Part shown: piece by piece, positions 23,608 to 34,500 of the stretch
Numbering within the stretch: the first letter of the stretch is position 1
Layout: every line of letters starts with the position of its first letter
Source: Breviolum minutum Mf 1.05b.01
Lineage: Eukaryota > Sar > Dinophyceae > Suessiales > Symbiodiniaceae
DNA length: 64,000 bases
Assembly (NCBI GenBank): GCA_000507305.1
Contig: DF240201.1
Span: 66,351-130,350, forward strand
Reading direction: 5' to 3'
The notes under the pieces: generated by a model
What the model saw: only the letters and a program-made list of their open reading frames with translations
Told to the model about the DNA's origin: nothing
Databases searched by the model: none
Program-made: the position numbers and the translations under genes

Positions 23608-26531
23608 ACAGTGTGAATGACTCTGATGAAAAGAATCCAACACTTGTTTTGGATATTCAATAACGTTGTTAAGAGAAACACTTTGCATATCAAGTGAATC
23701 GAGCATGTGGCTAGATGCTTTCCAACCACTGTGTCAATCGGTCCTGCTAGGCGATCAAGCGATTTGGTTCTTGCCAGGGACTTGGGACGCCTTTGGGGAT
23801 TTTCAGGGATTCAGCCCTCGTTCTGTTGAAAGCCAAGGCTTAAAGGTTCCAGCGGCCGTGTTCCAGTCTGAGGGGCTTCATGGAAAAATGTGGGTGTCCG
23901 AAACAGATGCATTCAAAAAACACTGGAGTTCCAAACCTTATGCACTTTGAGAAACTTTTGCAGCAAAGAATATGTTGAAAAAAGAACTCCATTTGGTGAC
24001 TGTTCCAGACACGTTCATGGCAGGAAAGGATGGCCATTTGGTTAGAATGAATCTCATAAAAAGATGGAAATAGTGGGACAAACTACCAACCTGAACTGTT
24101 TAGCTGGAATTCGTTGGCAGAGCGTTGGAACGCCGCTTCTTCGCTAGATTTTCGCACCAAGGGTTGATTGTTGCCCAGGGAATCCCTGCCAAACAGTCGC
24201 CTGGTTGCCATGGCTGCCGTGAGTCAGAGTCAAATCAAAGAAATCGAAAATTTGATGGCCAGATACATAGCAACTATGCAAGCCACCAGGCCTGATATTC
24301 TTCGTGCAGCACCAGCTTCATCGGCCTTGGCTTGTTGTGCTAGGCCTTTACGCGGCTTTGGTGGAAGAAGCTTATTGCACTACAGCAAGCCCATCTCACA
24401 GAACTCTAGGATTAAGGAATTTTGGAGTCATTCCTGGCATGGTCCAAGGTGGATGGTGGTCATGACAGTTCTGTTGTTGAACAATTCTTTGGCCGCCATT
24501 GTGATCTCCACGTTGGTTTCATTCCTGTTGGGCCTTTTTTGTGCCATGGATCAGCTACCACCCTTAGAAGGTCCAGTTGAGTATGATGCACTTGTATCAG
24601 GATGGTGTCAGTGGGGTGGCATGGTGGCTTATGTGCTCACTTTGTTCTCCTGGCCCAGTCGCAAAAAGATTTTTTTGGATTTGCTCTGCATCGATCAAAC
24701 AAGTGAAGCCGAGAAACAAGATGCGCTTTTGAGCATGGGAGCCTTTCTGAAGCAATCAGATTCTTTGATCGTATTTTGGGATCAGACATATACAAGGAGA
24801 TTATGGTGCGTCTTTGAGCTGGCTGCATACTTGCATAGCCACGGAAGAGGAGTCATCATTCTACCCACAATTGCTGGTCCATGTTTCCTTTGTGTCACCT
24901 TTTCATTAGGAATTTTCTTCATACTGATCAGCTTCGTTGGTGATCAAGACATCCAACTTTTTCGAGCAGCCGTCGGTGTGATTGCATCTTTTTGCTTCTA
25001 CCTGACCATCAGCACATTTCGAAGATATTTTCACTCTGTCACGGTCTGTCAACGGGAATTGAAGGAATTTCAATTTGACAGAACTTTGTGCTATTGCTGT
25101 ACGGTAGGTCACCGGTCTCCCAGTGGGGGGCCCATGCTGTGCGACAGGCAAATCTTGCGCACATGCATTAAAATGTGGTTTGGTTCTATTTCAGAGTTTG
25201 AGTCGCAAGTAGCAAACGCAGTAGGAGAGAGTTTGGTATCTCAGCTGGGAAGCTTTCTAGGTTACAGACGTTCGGTAATGGTATTGATTCCTTTGTTGTG
25301 GGGTACCATGGACCTCTATTTTGCACAGTATCGAAGGCGTTTGACGGATCCTGATCGCAGGTGGATTGAAAAGCACAATATACTTAGCGCTGGAATCTTG
25401 GAGTTGTTTCGGGGCCTTGCATTGTGGTTGGGCGTGGGACCTTTCCTTTTGTTCCTGGCCGTGAAGATGGGACATATCTTTCAAAAACCCCGATCCTCGC
25501 GAATTTTGGACTGCTTGCTGAACATGTGCATTGTCGTTGGGATTGCAGGAATTCTGGTCGCCATTTTACAGATCGAACCCTTTTATTGGGTTGCCGTCAA
25601 AAGTGTGGGTATTGAACACGATATTCTGGAAGTCGGGTCCTTTCTCTATGCGCTGACAATGATCGTCCTGAGCCTGTGTGGCTTCCATTGTTGTCTTCCA
25701 CGGATGGTGCCAGTCAGAGATGAAGATACCATGCCAGCAGATGAAGATGCCATGCCGGCTATGGAGCACGTTGCAGATTTCATGGACGATTCCCATGATT
25801 CTGTGATCGCTGAGACACTTGGTAAGGTCCGGATAGGAGACTTGCCGGGGTCACAAGCACCAAGTGCATCCAAATTGACCATTGCCATTTGATGCGGCAA
25901 TATGGCCTGATTTCTTCGCAGATACGCAGACACTTTCCAATGATAGTATATAGATCTATGTTGCTTTACTCTTCCATGGTTCTTGTATTTTATTTCAAGT
26001 CAGGCTGCATGCACGACACAAAGAGATGGTCAAATGGCTGGGACTTCAATGCTGTGCTATTTTTTGCCAGAAAAAAGCAAGATGGTTCTCAGGTGAAGCT
26101 GGCGTGTTGCGAAGAAGCTCCCCGTTTTGGTTGTAGAAAAAGATGTTCCCAAGTTCAATACCCTCCATACCCAACCAAACCAATCCACCAATCCTTTGAG
26201 GTCAATGAGCATGGGCCAAGTGGCTTAGTGGCCAAAACGTGTAAAACGAAGCCAATCAGCACAGAGATGGAAAAAAAGCTGCAAAACATCGTGGAGACGA
26301 GAGCATGGCAGGATCCGATCAGTGGCCATGTAGGGAAAAAGGGATGCACGACACACAGCTGACTAGTGCAACATTTGACAAGATTTGCAGAACATTGCAG
26401 AACTGTTACCTGTCAAGACTGGTTCAAGATTTGTTCGTCAAAGCTTCCCCAAAAGCTGGGGCAGACTCATAGCTGGAATGGGTGTGGGGCTCAGGGCGTC
26501 ATTTAGTTGAGTTTCAATGTTCAAGTCGAAA
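23608..26531 (+). repeat. Tandem 2.9-kb unit, copy 1
   Basis: The unit begins near AGTGTGAATGACTCTGATGA, includes a ~370-base conserved upstream block (from about 23690), an intact membrane-protein gene, and a ~550-base conserved downstream block with AAGAAGCTCCCCGTTTTGG (about 26113) and TGTCAAGACTGGTTCAAGAT (about 26410). The same order recurs in the next two units. Copy 1 lacks the ~100 bases with GACTTTGGCCCAGCC that end copies 2 and 3. Confidence 0.9.
24210..25892 (+). CDS. TIR-like multi-pass membrane protein, copy 1 (560 aa)
   Basis: Single exon from ATG 24210 (MAAVSQSQIKEIENLM) to TGA 25890-25892. After a soluble N-terminus come a long hydrophobic segment (VVMTVLLLNNSLAAIVIS onwards), then a soluble part with FLDLLCIDQ (Asp157, Cys160, Asp162) and RLWCVFELAAYL (Trp199, Cys200, Glu203), and at least five more membrane helices. 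The spacing of D..CIDQ, SDSLIVFWD and WCxxE recalls TIR domains, where the Glu of WCxxE in plant and SARM1-type proteins is the NAD-hydrolysing residue. NADase or signalling function is inference only. The tail is acidic (RDEDTMPADEDAMPAMEH). No intron is needed. Two near-identical copies follow. Confidence 0.85.
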   Translation: MAAVSQSQIKEIENLMARYIATMQATRPDILRAAPASSALACCARPLRGFGGRSLLHYSKPISQNSRIKEFWSHSWHGPRWMVVMTVLLLNNSLAAIVISTLVSFLLGLFCAMDQLPPLEGPVEYDALVSGWCQWGGMVAYVLTLFSWPSRKKIFLDLLCIDQTSEAEKQDALLSMGAFLKQSDSLIVFWDQTYTRRLWCVFELAAYLHSHGRGVIILPTIAGPCFLCVTFSLGIFFILISFVGDQDIQLFRAAVGVIASFCFYLTISTFRRYFHSVTVCQRELKEFQFDRTLCYCCTVGHRSPSGGPMLCDRQILRTCIKMWFGSISEFESQVANAVGESLVSQLGSFLGYRRSVMVLIPLLWGTMDLYFAQYRRRLTDPDRRWIEKHNILSAGILELFRGLALWLGVGPFLLFLAVKMGHIFQKPRSSRILDCLLNMCIVVGIAGILVAILQIEPFYWVAVKSVGIEHDILEVGSFLYALTMIVLSLCGFHCCLPRMVPVRDEDTMPADEDAMPAMEHVADFMDDSHDSVIAETLGKVRIGDLPGSQAPSASKLTIAI

Positions 26532-29468
26532 AGAATGACTCTGATGAAAAGAATTCAGCACTTGTTTTGGGCCATTGGGTATGCAGTGACGTTTCTATAT
26601 CAAGTGAATCGAGCATGTGGCTAGATGCTTTCCAACCACTGCGTCAATCGGTCCTGCTAGGCGATCAAGCGATTTGGTCCTTGCCAGGGTCTTGGGACGC
26701 CTCTGGTGATTTTCAGGGATCCAGCCCTCGTTCTGTTAACAGCCAAGGCTTAAAGGTTCCAGCGGCCGTGTTCCAGTCTGAGAGGCTTCATGGAAAAATG
26801 TGGGTGTCAGAAACAGATGCATTCAAAAAACACTGGAGTTCCAAACCTTATGCACTTTGAGAAACTTTTGCAGCAAAGAATATGTTGAAAAAAGAACTCC
26901 ATTTGGTGACTGTTCCAGACACGTTCATGGCAGGAAAGGATGGCCATTTGGTTAGAATGAATCTCGCAAAAAGATGGAAATAGTGGGACAAACTACCAAC
27001 CTGAACTGTTTAGAGGAAATTCTTCCATTCACAGTAGCACTTGGGGCGGAGCATTGGAACGGCGCTTCTTCGCTAGATTTTCGCACCAAGGGAAAACCGG
27101 GTGGGTTGATTGCTGCTCAGGGAATCCCTGCCAAACAGTCGCCTGGTTACCATGGCTGCCGTGAGTCAGAGTGAAATCAAAGAAATCGAAAATTTGATGG
27201 CCGGATACATAGCAACTATGCAAGCCACCAGGCCTGATATTCTTCGTGCAGCACCAGCTTCATCGGCCTTGGCTTGTTGTGCTAGGCCTTTACGCGGCTT
27301 TGGTGGAAGAAGCTTATTGCACTACAGCAAGCCCATCTCACAGAACTCTAGGATTAAGGAATTTTGGAGTCATTCCTGGCATGGTCCGAGGTGGATGGTG
27401 GTTATGACAGTTCTGTTGTTGAACAATTCTTTGGCCGCCATTGTGATCTCCACGTTGGTGTCATTCCTGTTGGGCCTTTTTTATGCCATGGATCATCTAC
27501 CACCCTTAGAAGGTCCAGTTGAGTATGATGCACTTGTATCAGGATGGTGTCAGTGGGGTGGCATGGTGGCTTATGTGCTCACTTTGTTCTCCTGGCCCAG
27601 TCGTAAAAAGATTTTTTTGGATTTGCTCTGCATCGATCAAACAAGTGAAGCCGAGAAACAAGATGCGCTTTTGAGCATGGGAGCCTTTCTCAAGCAATCA
27701 GATTCTTTGATCGTATTTTGGGATCACACATATACAAGGAGATTATGGTGCGTCTTTGAGCTGGCTGCATACTTGCATAGCCACGGAGGAGGACTCATCA
27801 TTCTACCCACAATTGCTGGTCCATGTTTCCTTTGTGTCACCTTTTCATTAGGAATTTTCTTCATACTGATCAGCTTCGTTGGTGATCAAGACATCCAACT
27901 TTTTCGAGCAGCCGTCGGTGTGATTGCATCTTTTTGCTTCTACCTGACCATCAGCACATTTCGCAGATATTTTCACTCTGTCAAAGTCTGTCAACAGGAA
28001 TTGAAGGAATTTCAATTTCACAGAACTTTGTGCTATTGCTGTACGGTAGGTCACCGGTCTCCCAGTGGGGGGCCCATGCTGTGCGACAGGCAAATCTTGC
28101 GCACATGCATTAAAATGTGGTTTGGTTCTATTTCAGAGTTTGAGTCGCAAGTAGCAAACGCAGTAGGAGAGAGTTTGGTATCTCAGCTGGGAAGTTTTCT
28201 AGGTTACAGACGTTCGGTGATGGTATTGATTCCTTTGTCATGGGGTACCATGGACCTCTATTTTGCACAGATCCGAGGGCGTGTGACGGATCCTAATCCC
28301 AAGTGGCTTGAAGAGCACCATATACTCCGCGCTGGAATCACGGAGTTGCTTCGAGGCCTTGCATTGTGGTTGGGCGTGGGACCTTTCCTTTTGTTCCTGG
28401 CCGTGAAGATGGGACATGTCTTTCAAAAACCTCGATCCTCACAAATATCGGACTGCTTGCTGAACATGTGCATTGTCGTTGGGATTGCAGGAATTCTGGT
28501 CGCCATTTTACAGATCGAACCCATGTATTGGATTGCCGTCGGAAGTGTGGGTATTGAATGGATGGTCCTGGAAGTTGGGTCCTTTCTCTTTGCTCTGACA
28601 ATGATCATCCTGAGCCTGTGTGGCTTCAATTGTTGTCTTCCACGGATGGTGCCAGTCACAGATGAAGATACCATGCCGGGTATGGAGCACGTTGCAGATT
28701 TCATGGATGATTCCCATGATTCTGTGATCCCTGAGACACTTGGCAAGGTTCAGATAGGAGAACTGCCGGGGTCACAAGCACCGCGTGCATCCAAATTGAC
28801 CATTTGATGCGGCAATACGGCCTGATTTCTTCGCAGAGACGCAGACACTTTCCAATGATAGTAGATCTATGTTGATTTACTCATAAAATTTACTCTTCTA
28901 TGGTTCTTGTCTTTTATTTCAAGTCAGGCTGCATGCACGACACAAAGACGGTCATATGGCTGGGACTTCAATGCTGTGGTTTTTTGTGCCAGAAAAAAGA
29001 GAAAAAAACAAGATAATTCTCAGGAGAAGCAGGCAGGTTACGAAGAAGCTCCCCGTTTTGGTTGTTGAAAAAGATGTTCCCAAGTTCAATACCCTCCACA
29101 CCCAACCAAACCAATCCACCAATCCTTTGAGGTCAATGAGCATGGGCCAAGTGGCCTAGCGGCCAAAAAGTGTAAAACGAAGCCAATCAGCACAGAGATG
29201 GAAAAAAAGCTGCAGAACACTTCGGAGATGAGAGCATGGTAGGATCCAAACAGCGGCCATGCACATTTGCAGAACATAGCCGAACTGTTACCTGTCAAGA
29301 CTGGTTCAAGATTTGTTCGTCAAAGCTTCCCCAAAAGCTGGCATGGGGCGGACTCATAGCTGGAATGGGTGTGGGGCTCAGGAGGTTGACTTTGGCCCAG
29401 CCTTGTGGGGCTCAAAATTACTGCACCCCCCCGAAATGGATGTGAATCTACCACTTCCTAAGATACAG
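26532..29468 (+). repeat. Tandem 2.9-kb unit, copy 2
   Basis: The same block order as copy 1 begins at GAATGACTCTGATGAAAAGAA (about 26532), with only scattered substitutions and small indels. The gene-to-gene spacing is 2942 bases from copy 1 and 2884 to copy 3. Confidence 0.9.
27152..28807 (+). CDS. TIR-like multi-pass membrane protein, copy 2 (551 aa)
   Basis: Single exon from ATG 27152 to TGA 28805-28807. The first ~400 residues are almost the same as copy 1, including LDLLCIDQ and RLWCVFELAAYL with the WCxxE glutamate. Differences cluster near the C-terminal third (IRGRVTDPNPKWLEEHH, AGITELLRGLALW) and at the tail. The tail carries a single DEDTM unit (TDEDTMPGMEHVADF) and stops at KLTI, two residues short of the others. 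Conservation of frame in all three copies suggests selection or very recent duplication. It could be a sensor or channel-like protein; no direct evidence exists for either. Confidence 0.85.
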   Translation: MAAVSQSEIKEIENLMAGYIATMQATRPDILRAAPASSALACCARPLRGFGGRSLLHYSKPISQNSRIKEFWSHSWHGPRWMVVMTVLLLNNSLAAIVISTLVSFLLGLFYAMDHLPPLEGPVEYDALVSGWCQWGGMVAYVLTLFSWPSRKKIFLDLLCIDQTSEAEKQDALLSMGAFLKQSDSLIVFWDHTYTRRLWCVFELAAYLHSHGGGLIILPTIAGPCFLCVTFSLGIFFILISFVGDQDIQLFRAAVGVIASFCFYLTISTFRRYFHSVKVCQQELKEFQFHRTLCYCCTVGHRSPSGGPMLCDRQILRTCIKMWFGSISEFESQVANAVGESLVSQLGSFLGYRRSVMVLIPLSWGTMDLYFAQIRGRVTDPNPKWLEEHHILRAGITELLRGLALWLGVGPFLLFLAVKMGHVFQKPRSSQISDCLLNMCIVVGIAGILVAILQIEPMYWIAVGSVGIEWMVLEVGSFLFALTMIILSLCGFNCCLPRMVPVTDEDTMPGMEHVADFMDDSHDSVIPETLGKVQIGELPGSQAPRASKLTI

Positions 29469-30035
29469 TGTGAATGACTCTGATGAAATCATTTCAGCAC
29501 TTGTTTTGGGCCATTGGGTATGCAATAACGTTTCTAAGCAACACTTTGCGTATCAAGTGAATCAACCATGTATATAGTTAGATGCTTTCCAACCACTGCG
29601 CCAATCGGTCCTGCTAGGCGATCAAGCGATTTGGTCCTTGCCAGGGTCTTGGGACGCCTCTGGTGATTTTCAGGGATCCAGCCCTCGTTCTGTTGAAAGC
29701 CAAGGCTTAAAGGTTCCAGCGGCCGTGTTCCAGTCTGAGGGGCTTCATGGAAAAATGTCAGCTTCGGAAACAGATGCAAAAAAAATCGTTCAAAAAACAC
29801 TGGAGTTCCAAACCTTATTTATGCACTTTGAGAAACTTTTGCAGCAAAGAATATGTTGGAAATATGCTTTAAAAAACAAAACTCCATTTGGTGACTGTTC
29901 CAGAAATGTTCATGGCAGGAAAGGATGGCCATTTGGTTAGAATGAATCTCACAAAAGGATGGAAATAGTGGGACAAACTACCGGGTGGGTTGATTGTTGC
30001 CCAGGGAATCCCTGCCAAACAGTCGCCTAGTTGCC

Positions 30036-31760
30036 ATGGCTGCCGTGAGTCAGAGTCAAATCAAAGAAATCGAAAATGTGATGGCCGGAAAAATAGCAGC
30101 TATGCAAGCCACCAGGCCTGATATTCTTCGTGTAGCACCAGCTTCATCGGCCTTGGCTTGTTGTGCTAGGCCTTTACGTGGCTTTGGTGGAAGAAGCTTA
30201 TTGCACTACAGCAAGCCCATCTCACAGAACTCTAGGATTAAGGAATTTTGGAGTCATTCCTGGCATGGTCCGAGGTGGATGGTGGTTGTGACAGTTCTGT
30301 TGTTGAACAATTCTTTGGCCGCCATTGTGATCTCCACGTTGGTTTCATTCCTGTTGGGGCTGTTTTGTGCCATGGATCATCTACCACCCTTAGAAGGTCC
30401 AATTGAGTATGATGCACTTGTATCAGGATGGTGTCAGTGGGGTGGCATGGTGGCTTATGTGCTCACTTTGTTCTCCTGGCCCAGTCGTAAAAAGATTTTT
30501 TTGGATTTGCTCTGCATCGATCAAACAAGTGAATCCGAGAAACAAGATGCACTTTTGAGCATGGGAGCCTTTCTCAAGCAATCAGATTCTTTGATCGTAT
30601 TTTGGGATCAGACATATACAAGGAGATTATGGTGCGTCTTTGAGCTGGCTGCATACTTGCATAGCCACGGAAGAGGCGTCATCATTCTACCCACATTTGC
30701 TGGTCCATGTTTCCTTTGTGTCACCTTTTCATCAGGAATTTTCTTAATACTGATCAGCTTCGTTGGTGATCAAGACATCCAACTTTTTCGAGCAGCCGTC
30801 GGTGTGATTGCATGCTTTTGCTTCTACCTGACCATCAGCACGTTTCGCAGATATTTTCACTCTGTCACGGTCTGCCAACGGGAATTGAAGGAATTTCAAT
30901 TTCACAGAACTTTGTGCCATTGCTGTACGGTAGGTCACCGGTCTCCCAGTGGGGGGCCCATGCTGTGCGACAGGCAAATCTTACACACATGCATTACAAA
31001 GTGGTTTGGTTCTATTTCAGAGTTTGAGTCGCAAGTAGCAAACGCAGTAGGAGAGAGTTTGGTATCTCAGCTGGGAAGTTTTCTAGGTTACAGACGTTCG
31101 GTGATGGTATTGATTCCTTTGGCATGGGGTACCATGGACCTATATTTTACACAGATCCGAAGGCGTGTGACGGATCCTAATCCCAAGTGGCTTGAAGAGC
31201 ACCATGTACTCCGCGCTGGAATCAGGGAGTTGTTTCGAGGCCTTGCATCGTGGTTGGGCGTGGGACCTTTCCTTTTGTTCCTGGCCGTGAAGATGGGACA
31301 TGTCTTTCAAAAACCTCGATCCTCACAAATATTGGACTGCTTGCTGAACATGTGCATTGTCGTTGGGATTGCAGGAATTCTGGTCGCCATTTTGCAGATC
31401 GAACCCATGTCTTGGATTGCCGTCGGAAGTGTGGGTATTGAATGGATGTCTCTGGAAGTTGGGTCCTTTCTCTTTGCTCTGACAATGATCATCCTGAGCC
31501 TGTGTGGCTTCCATTGTTGCCTTCCACGGATGGTGCCAGTCAGAGATGAAGATACCATGCCAGCAGATGAAGATACCATGCCAGCAGATGAAGATACCAT
31601 GCCAGCAGATGAAGATACCATGCAAGCTGTGGAGCACGTTTCAGATTTCATGGATGATTCCCATGATTCTGTGATCCCTGAGACACTTGGCAAGGTTCAG
31701 ATAGGAGAACTGCCGGGGTCACAAGCACCGCGTGGAATCAGATTGACCATTGCCATTTGA
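30036..31760 (+). CDS. TIR-like multi-pass membrane protein, copy 3 (574 aa)
   Basis: Single exon from ATG 30036 to TGA 31758-31760. It has the same architecture as copies 1 and 2: membrane segment, LDLLCIDQ, SDSLIVFWD, RLWCVFELAAYL, then a helix-rich C-terminal half. It is longer only because the acidic tail has four copies of the 7-residue unit PADEDTM or close variants, against two in copy 1 and one in copy 2. The C-terminal third shares substitutions with copy 2 (KWLEEHH), so copies 2 and 3 are probably the closest pair. Confidence 0.85.
   Translation: MAAVSQSQIKEIENVMAGKIAAMQATRPDILRVAPASSALACCARPLRGFGGRSLLHYSKPISQNSRIKEFWSHSWHGPRWMVVVTVLLLNNSLAAIVISTLVSFLLGLFCAMDHLPPLEGPIEYDALVSGWCQWGGMVAYVLTLFSWPSRKKIFLDLLCIDQTSESEKQDALLSMGAFLKQSDSLIVFWDQTYTRRLWCVFELAAYLHSHGRGVIILPTFAGPCFLCVTFSSGIFLILISFVGDQDIQLFRAAVGVIACFCFYLTISTFRRYFHSVTVCQRELKEFQFHRTLCHCCTVGHRSPSGGPMLCDRQILHTCITKWFGSISEFESQVANAVGESLVSQLGSFLGYRRSVMVLIPLAWGTMDLYFTQIRRRVTDPNPKWLEEHHVLRAGIRELFRGLASWLGVGPFLLFLAVKMGHVFQKPRSSQILDCLLNMCIVVGIAGILVAILQIEPMSWIAVGSVGIEWMSLEVGSFLFALTMIILSLCGFHCCLPRMVPVRDEDTMPADEDTMPADEDTMPADEDTMQAVEHVSDFMDDSHDSVIPETLGKVQIGELPGSQAPRGIRLTIAI
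31543..31626 (+). repeat. In-frame 21-bp minisatellite (4 units)
   Basis: Four head-to-tail copies of GATGAAGATACCATGCCAGCA lie near the 3' end of copy 3, encoding DEDTMPA. The corresponding sites in copies 1 (about 25720) and 2 (about 28662) have two and one units. Confidence 0.9.
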
Positions 31761-32343
31761 TGCGGCAATATGGCACAAAGACGGTCATATGGCTGGGACT
31801 TCAATGCTGTGGTTTTTTCGGCCAGAAAAAAAGAAAAAAGATAATTCTCAGGAGAAGCTGGCGTGTTACGAAGAAGCTCCCCGTTTTGGTTGTAGAAAAA
31901 GATGTTCCCAAGTTCAATACCCTCCACACCCAACCAAACCAATCCACCAATCCTTTGAGGTCAATGAGCATGGGCCAAGTGGCCTAGCGGCCAAAAAGTG
32001 TAAAACGACGCCAATCAGCACAGAGATGGGAAAAAAGCATAAAAAAGCTGCAAAACACTGAGCATGTTTTGTTGCGCTGGGTGCTTTCGGTGGCCATGTA
32101 GAGAAAAAAGGGATGCCGATGCACATCTGACTAGTGCAACATTTTACAACATTTGCGGAACATTGCAGAACTGTTACCTGTCAAGACTGGTTCAAGATTT
32201 GTTCGTCAAAGCTTCCCCAAAAGCTGGCATGGGGCAGACTCATAGCTGGAATGGGTGTGGGGCTCAGGATGTTGACTTTGGCCCAGCCTTGTGGGGCTCA
32301 AAATTACTGCACCCCCCCGAAATGGATGTGAATCTACCACTTG

Positions 32344-33119
32344 CAAAAATATAATCAATCCTTCCGTTCGCATTGGCCCATTGGCATTTTTTAATTTAAA
32401 AGAATAGCCATATAAGCCCTTGAAATGCATGTTTGAGTGTTTCATGCACTCGTGTAGGTTTTCAGTGCTCAGGTGCTGGCAACAGGAACTCGAAAACGAA
32501 GAGGCAGGTCATGGGCAGGGTGATTGTGATGATCATCCGCTACCCGTACCCAGGCAGTGGCCCCCGAGTGCTACATCCGAGTGAGCACAGACCCTGAGAG
32601 GGTGACCTTTGAACTACATGCCAAGCAGTGGTTGACTCAAAATGGTGGTGTTGGGAGTAAGTGGTACAGTGAGGTGGGACTATCATTATGATGATTCTTG
32701 AAATTCCTGTGCCAGTTTCCTGCCAAACCGTTTTGAGAAGTGAGTCGCGAGTTGATCACTGTGGTCAAGCCTTGTTAGAAACCTAATAGTATTGACTTCG
32801 CAACCTACAAAACGTACAAAGTTTCGGAGAGAAACTGCGGGCATGCAAGAAAGCCTTCCACTGAAAATTAGCCACTACTTTCTGCAGCTACCTTTGCAAC
32901 CAAGCTAACTAGGCATTGCCTTCTTTGTGGAGACTTGTCTGAAGAGTGGCGATCAGCTCCACCAGCGGTTGGCTACTCAGAAAAACGGCAATCCCTTAGT
33001 TTCTTGGAGTTTTGCTGGCGTGGTGGGGTGATCATTTATATATAGTTAGACTAGTGGATATTTATCGAATTGTAAAAACATATCACATGTTTACTGTACA
33101 TACATCTGCAAATCTATAT
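32344..33119. other. Intergenic, nothing recognised
   Basis: Short open frames only. No family, repeat or splice-supported exon could be recognised. Confidence 0.5.
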
Positions 33120-33445
33120 TATATTGTTTATTTACATTGTTTTCATCATTTACATTGTTTATATCGTTTGTACCGTTTACATTGTTTCGTTTATCCCTTT
33201 GATATCGTTTACATCATTTACATCGTCTACATACTTTTATCTCGTTTGTGTCGTTTATATCGTTGGTATTGATTACATTGCATCGTTGATCTCGTCTATA
33301 TCATTGCCAGTGTTTACATCATTCACAGGGTTTACAACGTTTAACTCACTTGCATCTCTAAGATATTGTTTACACCGTTTCTATCTTTGATATCGTTTAG
33401 ATCGTTTGCGTCGTTTTACAGTACATCCTTTACATATTTTACATT
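33120..33445 (+). repeat. Degenerate TTTACATCGTT / TATCGTTT satellite-like array
   Basis: About 25 imperfect copies of a ~12-base unit of the form ATCGTTTACATT are arranged head to tail over 325 bases, T-rich and C-poor in G. The open frames across it (Tyr-, Ile-, Val-, Phe-rich) are products of the repeat. The TATCGTTT core is the reverse complement of AAACGATA in the 12.5-kb array. Confidence 0.75.
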
Positions 33446-34107
33446 TTTTATTTTTATATGCCGGACAGCCACTTAGAACATCGCTTTTTCTAAGTGAATA
33501 TAGGATTTTCGAACTCTGTACTTACGACATCCTACATGTTGATTTTGCATACCAAGGACATCTCGGTGCGTAGAACGCAAATTACATTGTGCATTCGGTA
33601 TACCTTTAGCTTTACCACTGGTAGGGATCCAATTTACTTGACTGTGGAGATAGTACTCTACTTGTGGAGATAGTACTCTACTTCCGGTCACAGCCGCTTT
33701 TTTCTCCATCCTCGTTTTGTGGCTTTCTTTGTGGGTGCTAAAGCTGAATGGAGTCGTCAATGCAAATTGGCGGTTGGCATGGCAGCTGCATCCATTCCTT
33801 GTACGCGCTGGCAGGCTGCGCTTACAGCTTGGAATTGGCATGTCGGCAACATTGGCGTTTGGAGCACTTCTTCTGGTAAAGTCAAACCTGCTTGGATGTC
33901 TTCCTCAGCCTTGAAAAGAATTCGGCTGTGGGTGCGTGAAAACTGAGAGGGCTTTGCCTCCGGACAAAGTTTCTCATGTACAGTTTGATCAACACGTCGG
34001 CTGAACTTGATTTCCAAGGTCCCCACGGCCTGATTGGAGCAGCTGTTGATGGTCGGCCCCCCCCAGGCAATGACAGCGCCAGCACAAGCACCAGCACCGC
34101 CAGCAAC

Positions 34108-34135
34108 AGCAGCAGCAGCAGCAGCAGCAACAACT

Positions 34136-34174
<39 letters not shown>

Positions 34175-34175
34175 G

Positions 34176-34253
<78 letters not shown>

Positions 34254-34301
34254 GCGACGACAACAACAACAACAACAACAACAACAGCAACAGCAACAGC
34301 A

Positions 34302-34334
<33 letters not shown>

Positions 34335-34500
34335 GCGACGACAACAACAACAACAACAACAACAACAACACCAACACCAACACCAACACCAACACCAACC
34401 GCGACCACAACCACAACCACGACCACGACCACGACCACGACCACAACCACAACCACGAAGACGACGACGACAACAACAACAACAACAACCACCACAACTA
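34108..34500 (+). repeat. Long (CAA/CAG/CCA)n trinucleotide tract
   Basis: About 390 bases of CAA, interrupted by CAG, CGA, ACC and CCA. It stays open in all three + frames (poly-Gln, poly-Asn, poly-Thr) and on the reverse (poly-Leu, poly-Val). The upstream 145 bases in the Gln frame are open from ATG 33976, but there is no recognisable domain, so I annotate a repeat and not a protein. Confidence 0.85.

Larger units (their letters stand above)
29469..32343 (+). repeat. Tandem 2.9-kb unit, copy 3
   Basis: Third direct copy. Its downstream block is shortened next to the stop codon (about 130 bases present in copies 1 and 2 after the gene are missing) and homology ends near AATCTACCACTTGCAAAAA at 32343. 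The upstream block has several small insertions (about 29780-29870). Confidence 0.88.

Noticed and set aside
23666..23950. A small protein encoded upstream of each TIR-like gene
   Set aside because: The frame is not kept in copy 3 and no start or domain is shared, so noncoding is more likely.
24168..24209. TTG-initiated N-terminal extension of the TIR-like proteins
   Set aside because: The first ATG is at 24210 (27152 and 30036 in the other copies), so the upstream open frame is treated as UTR.
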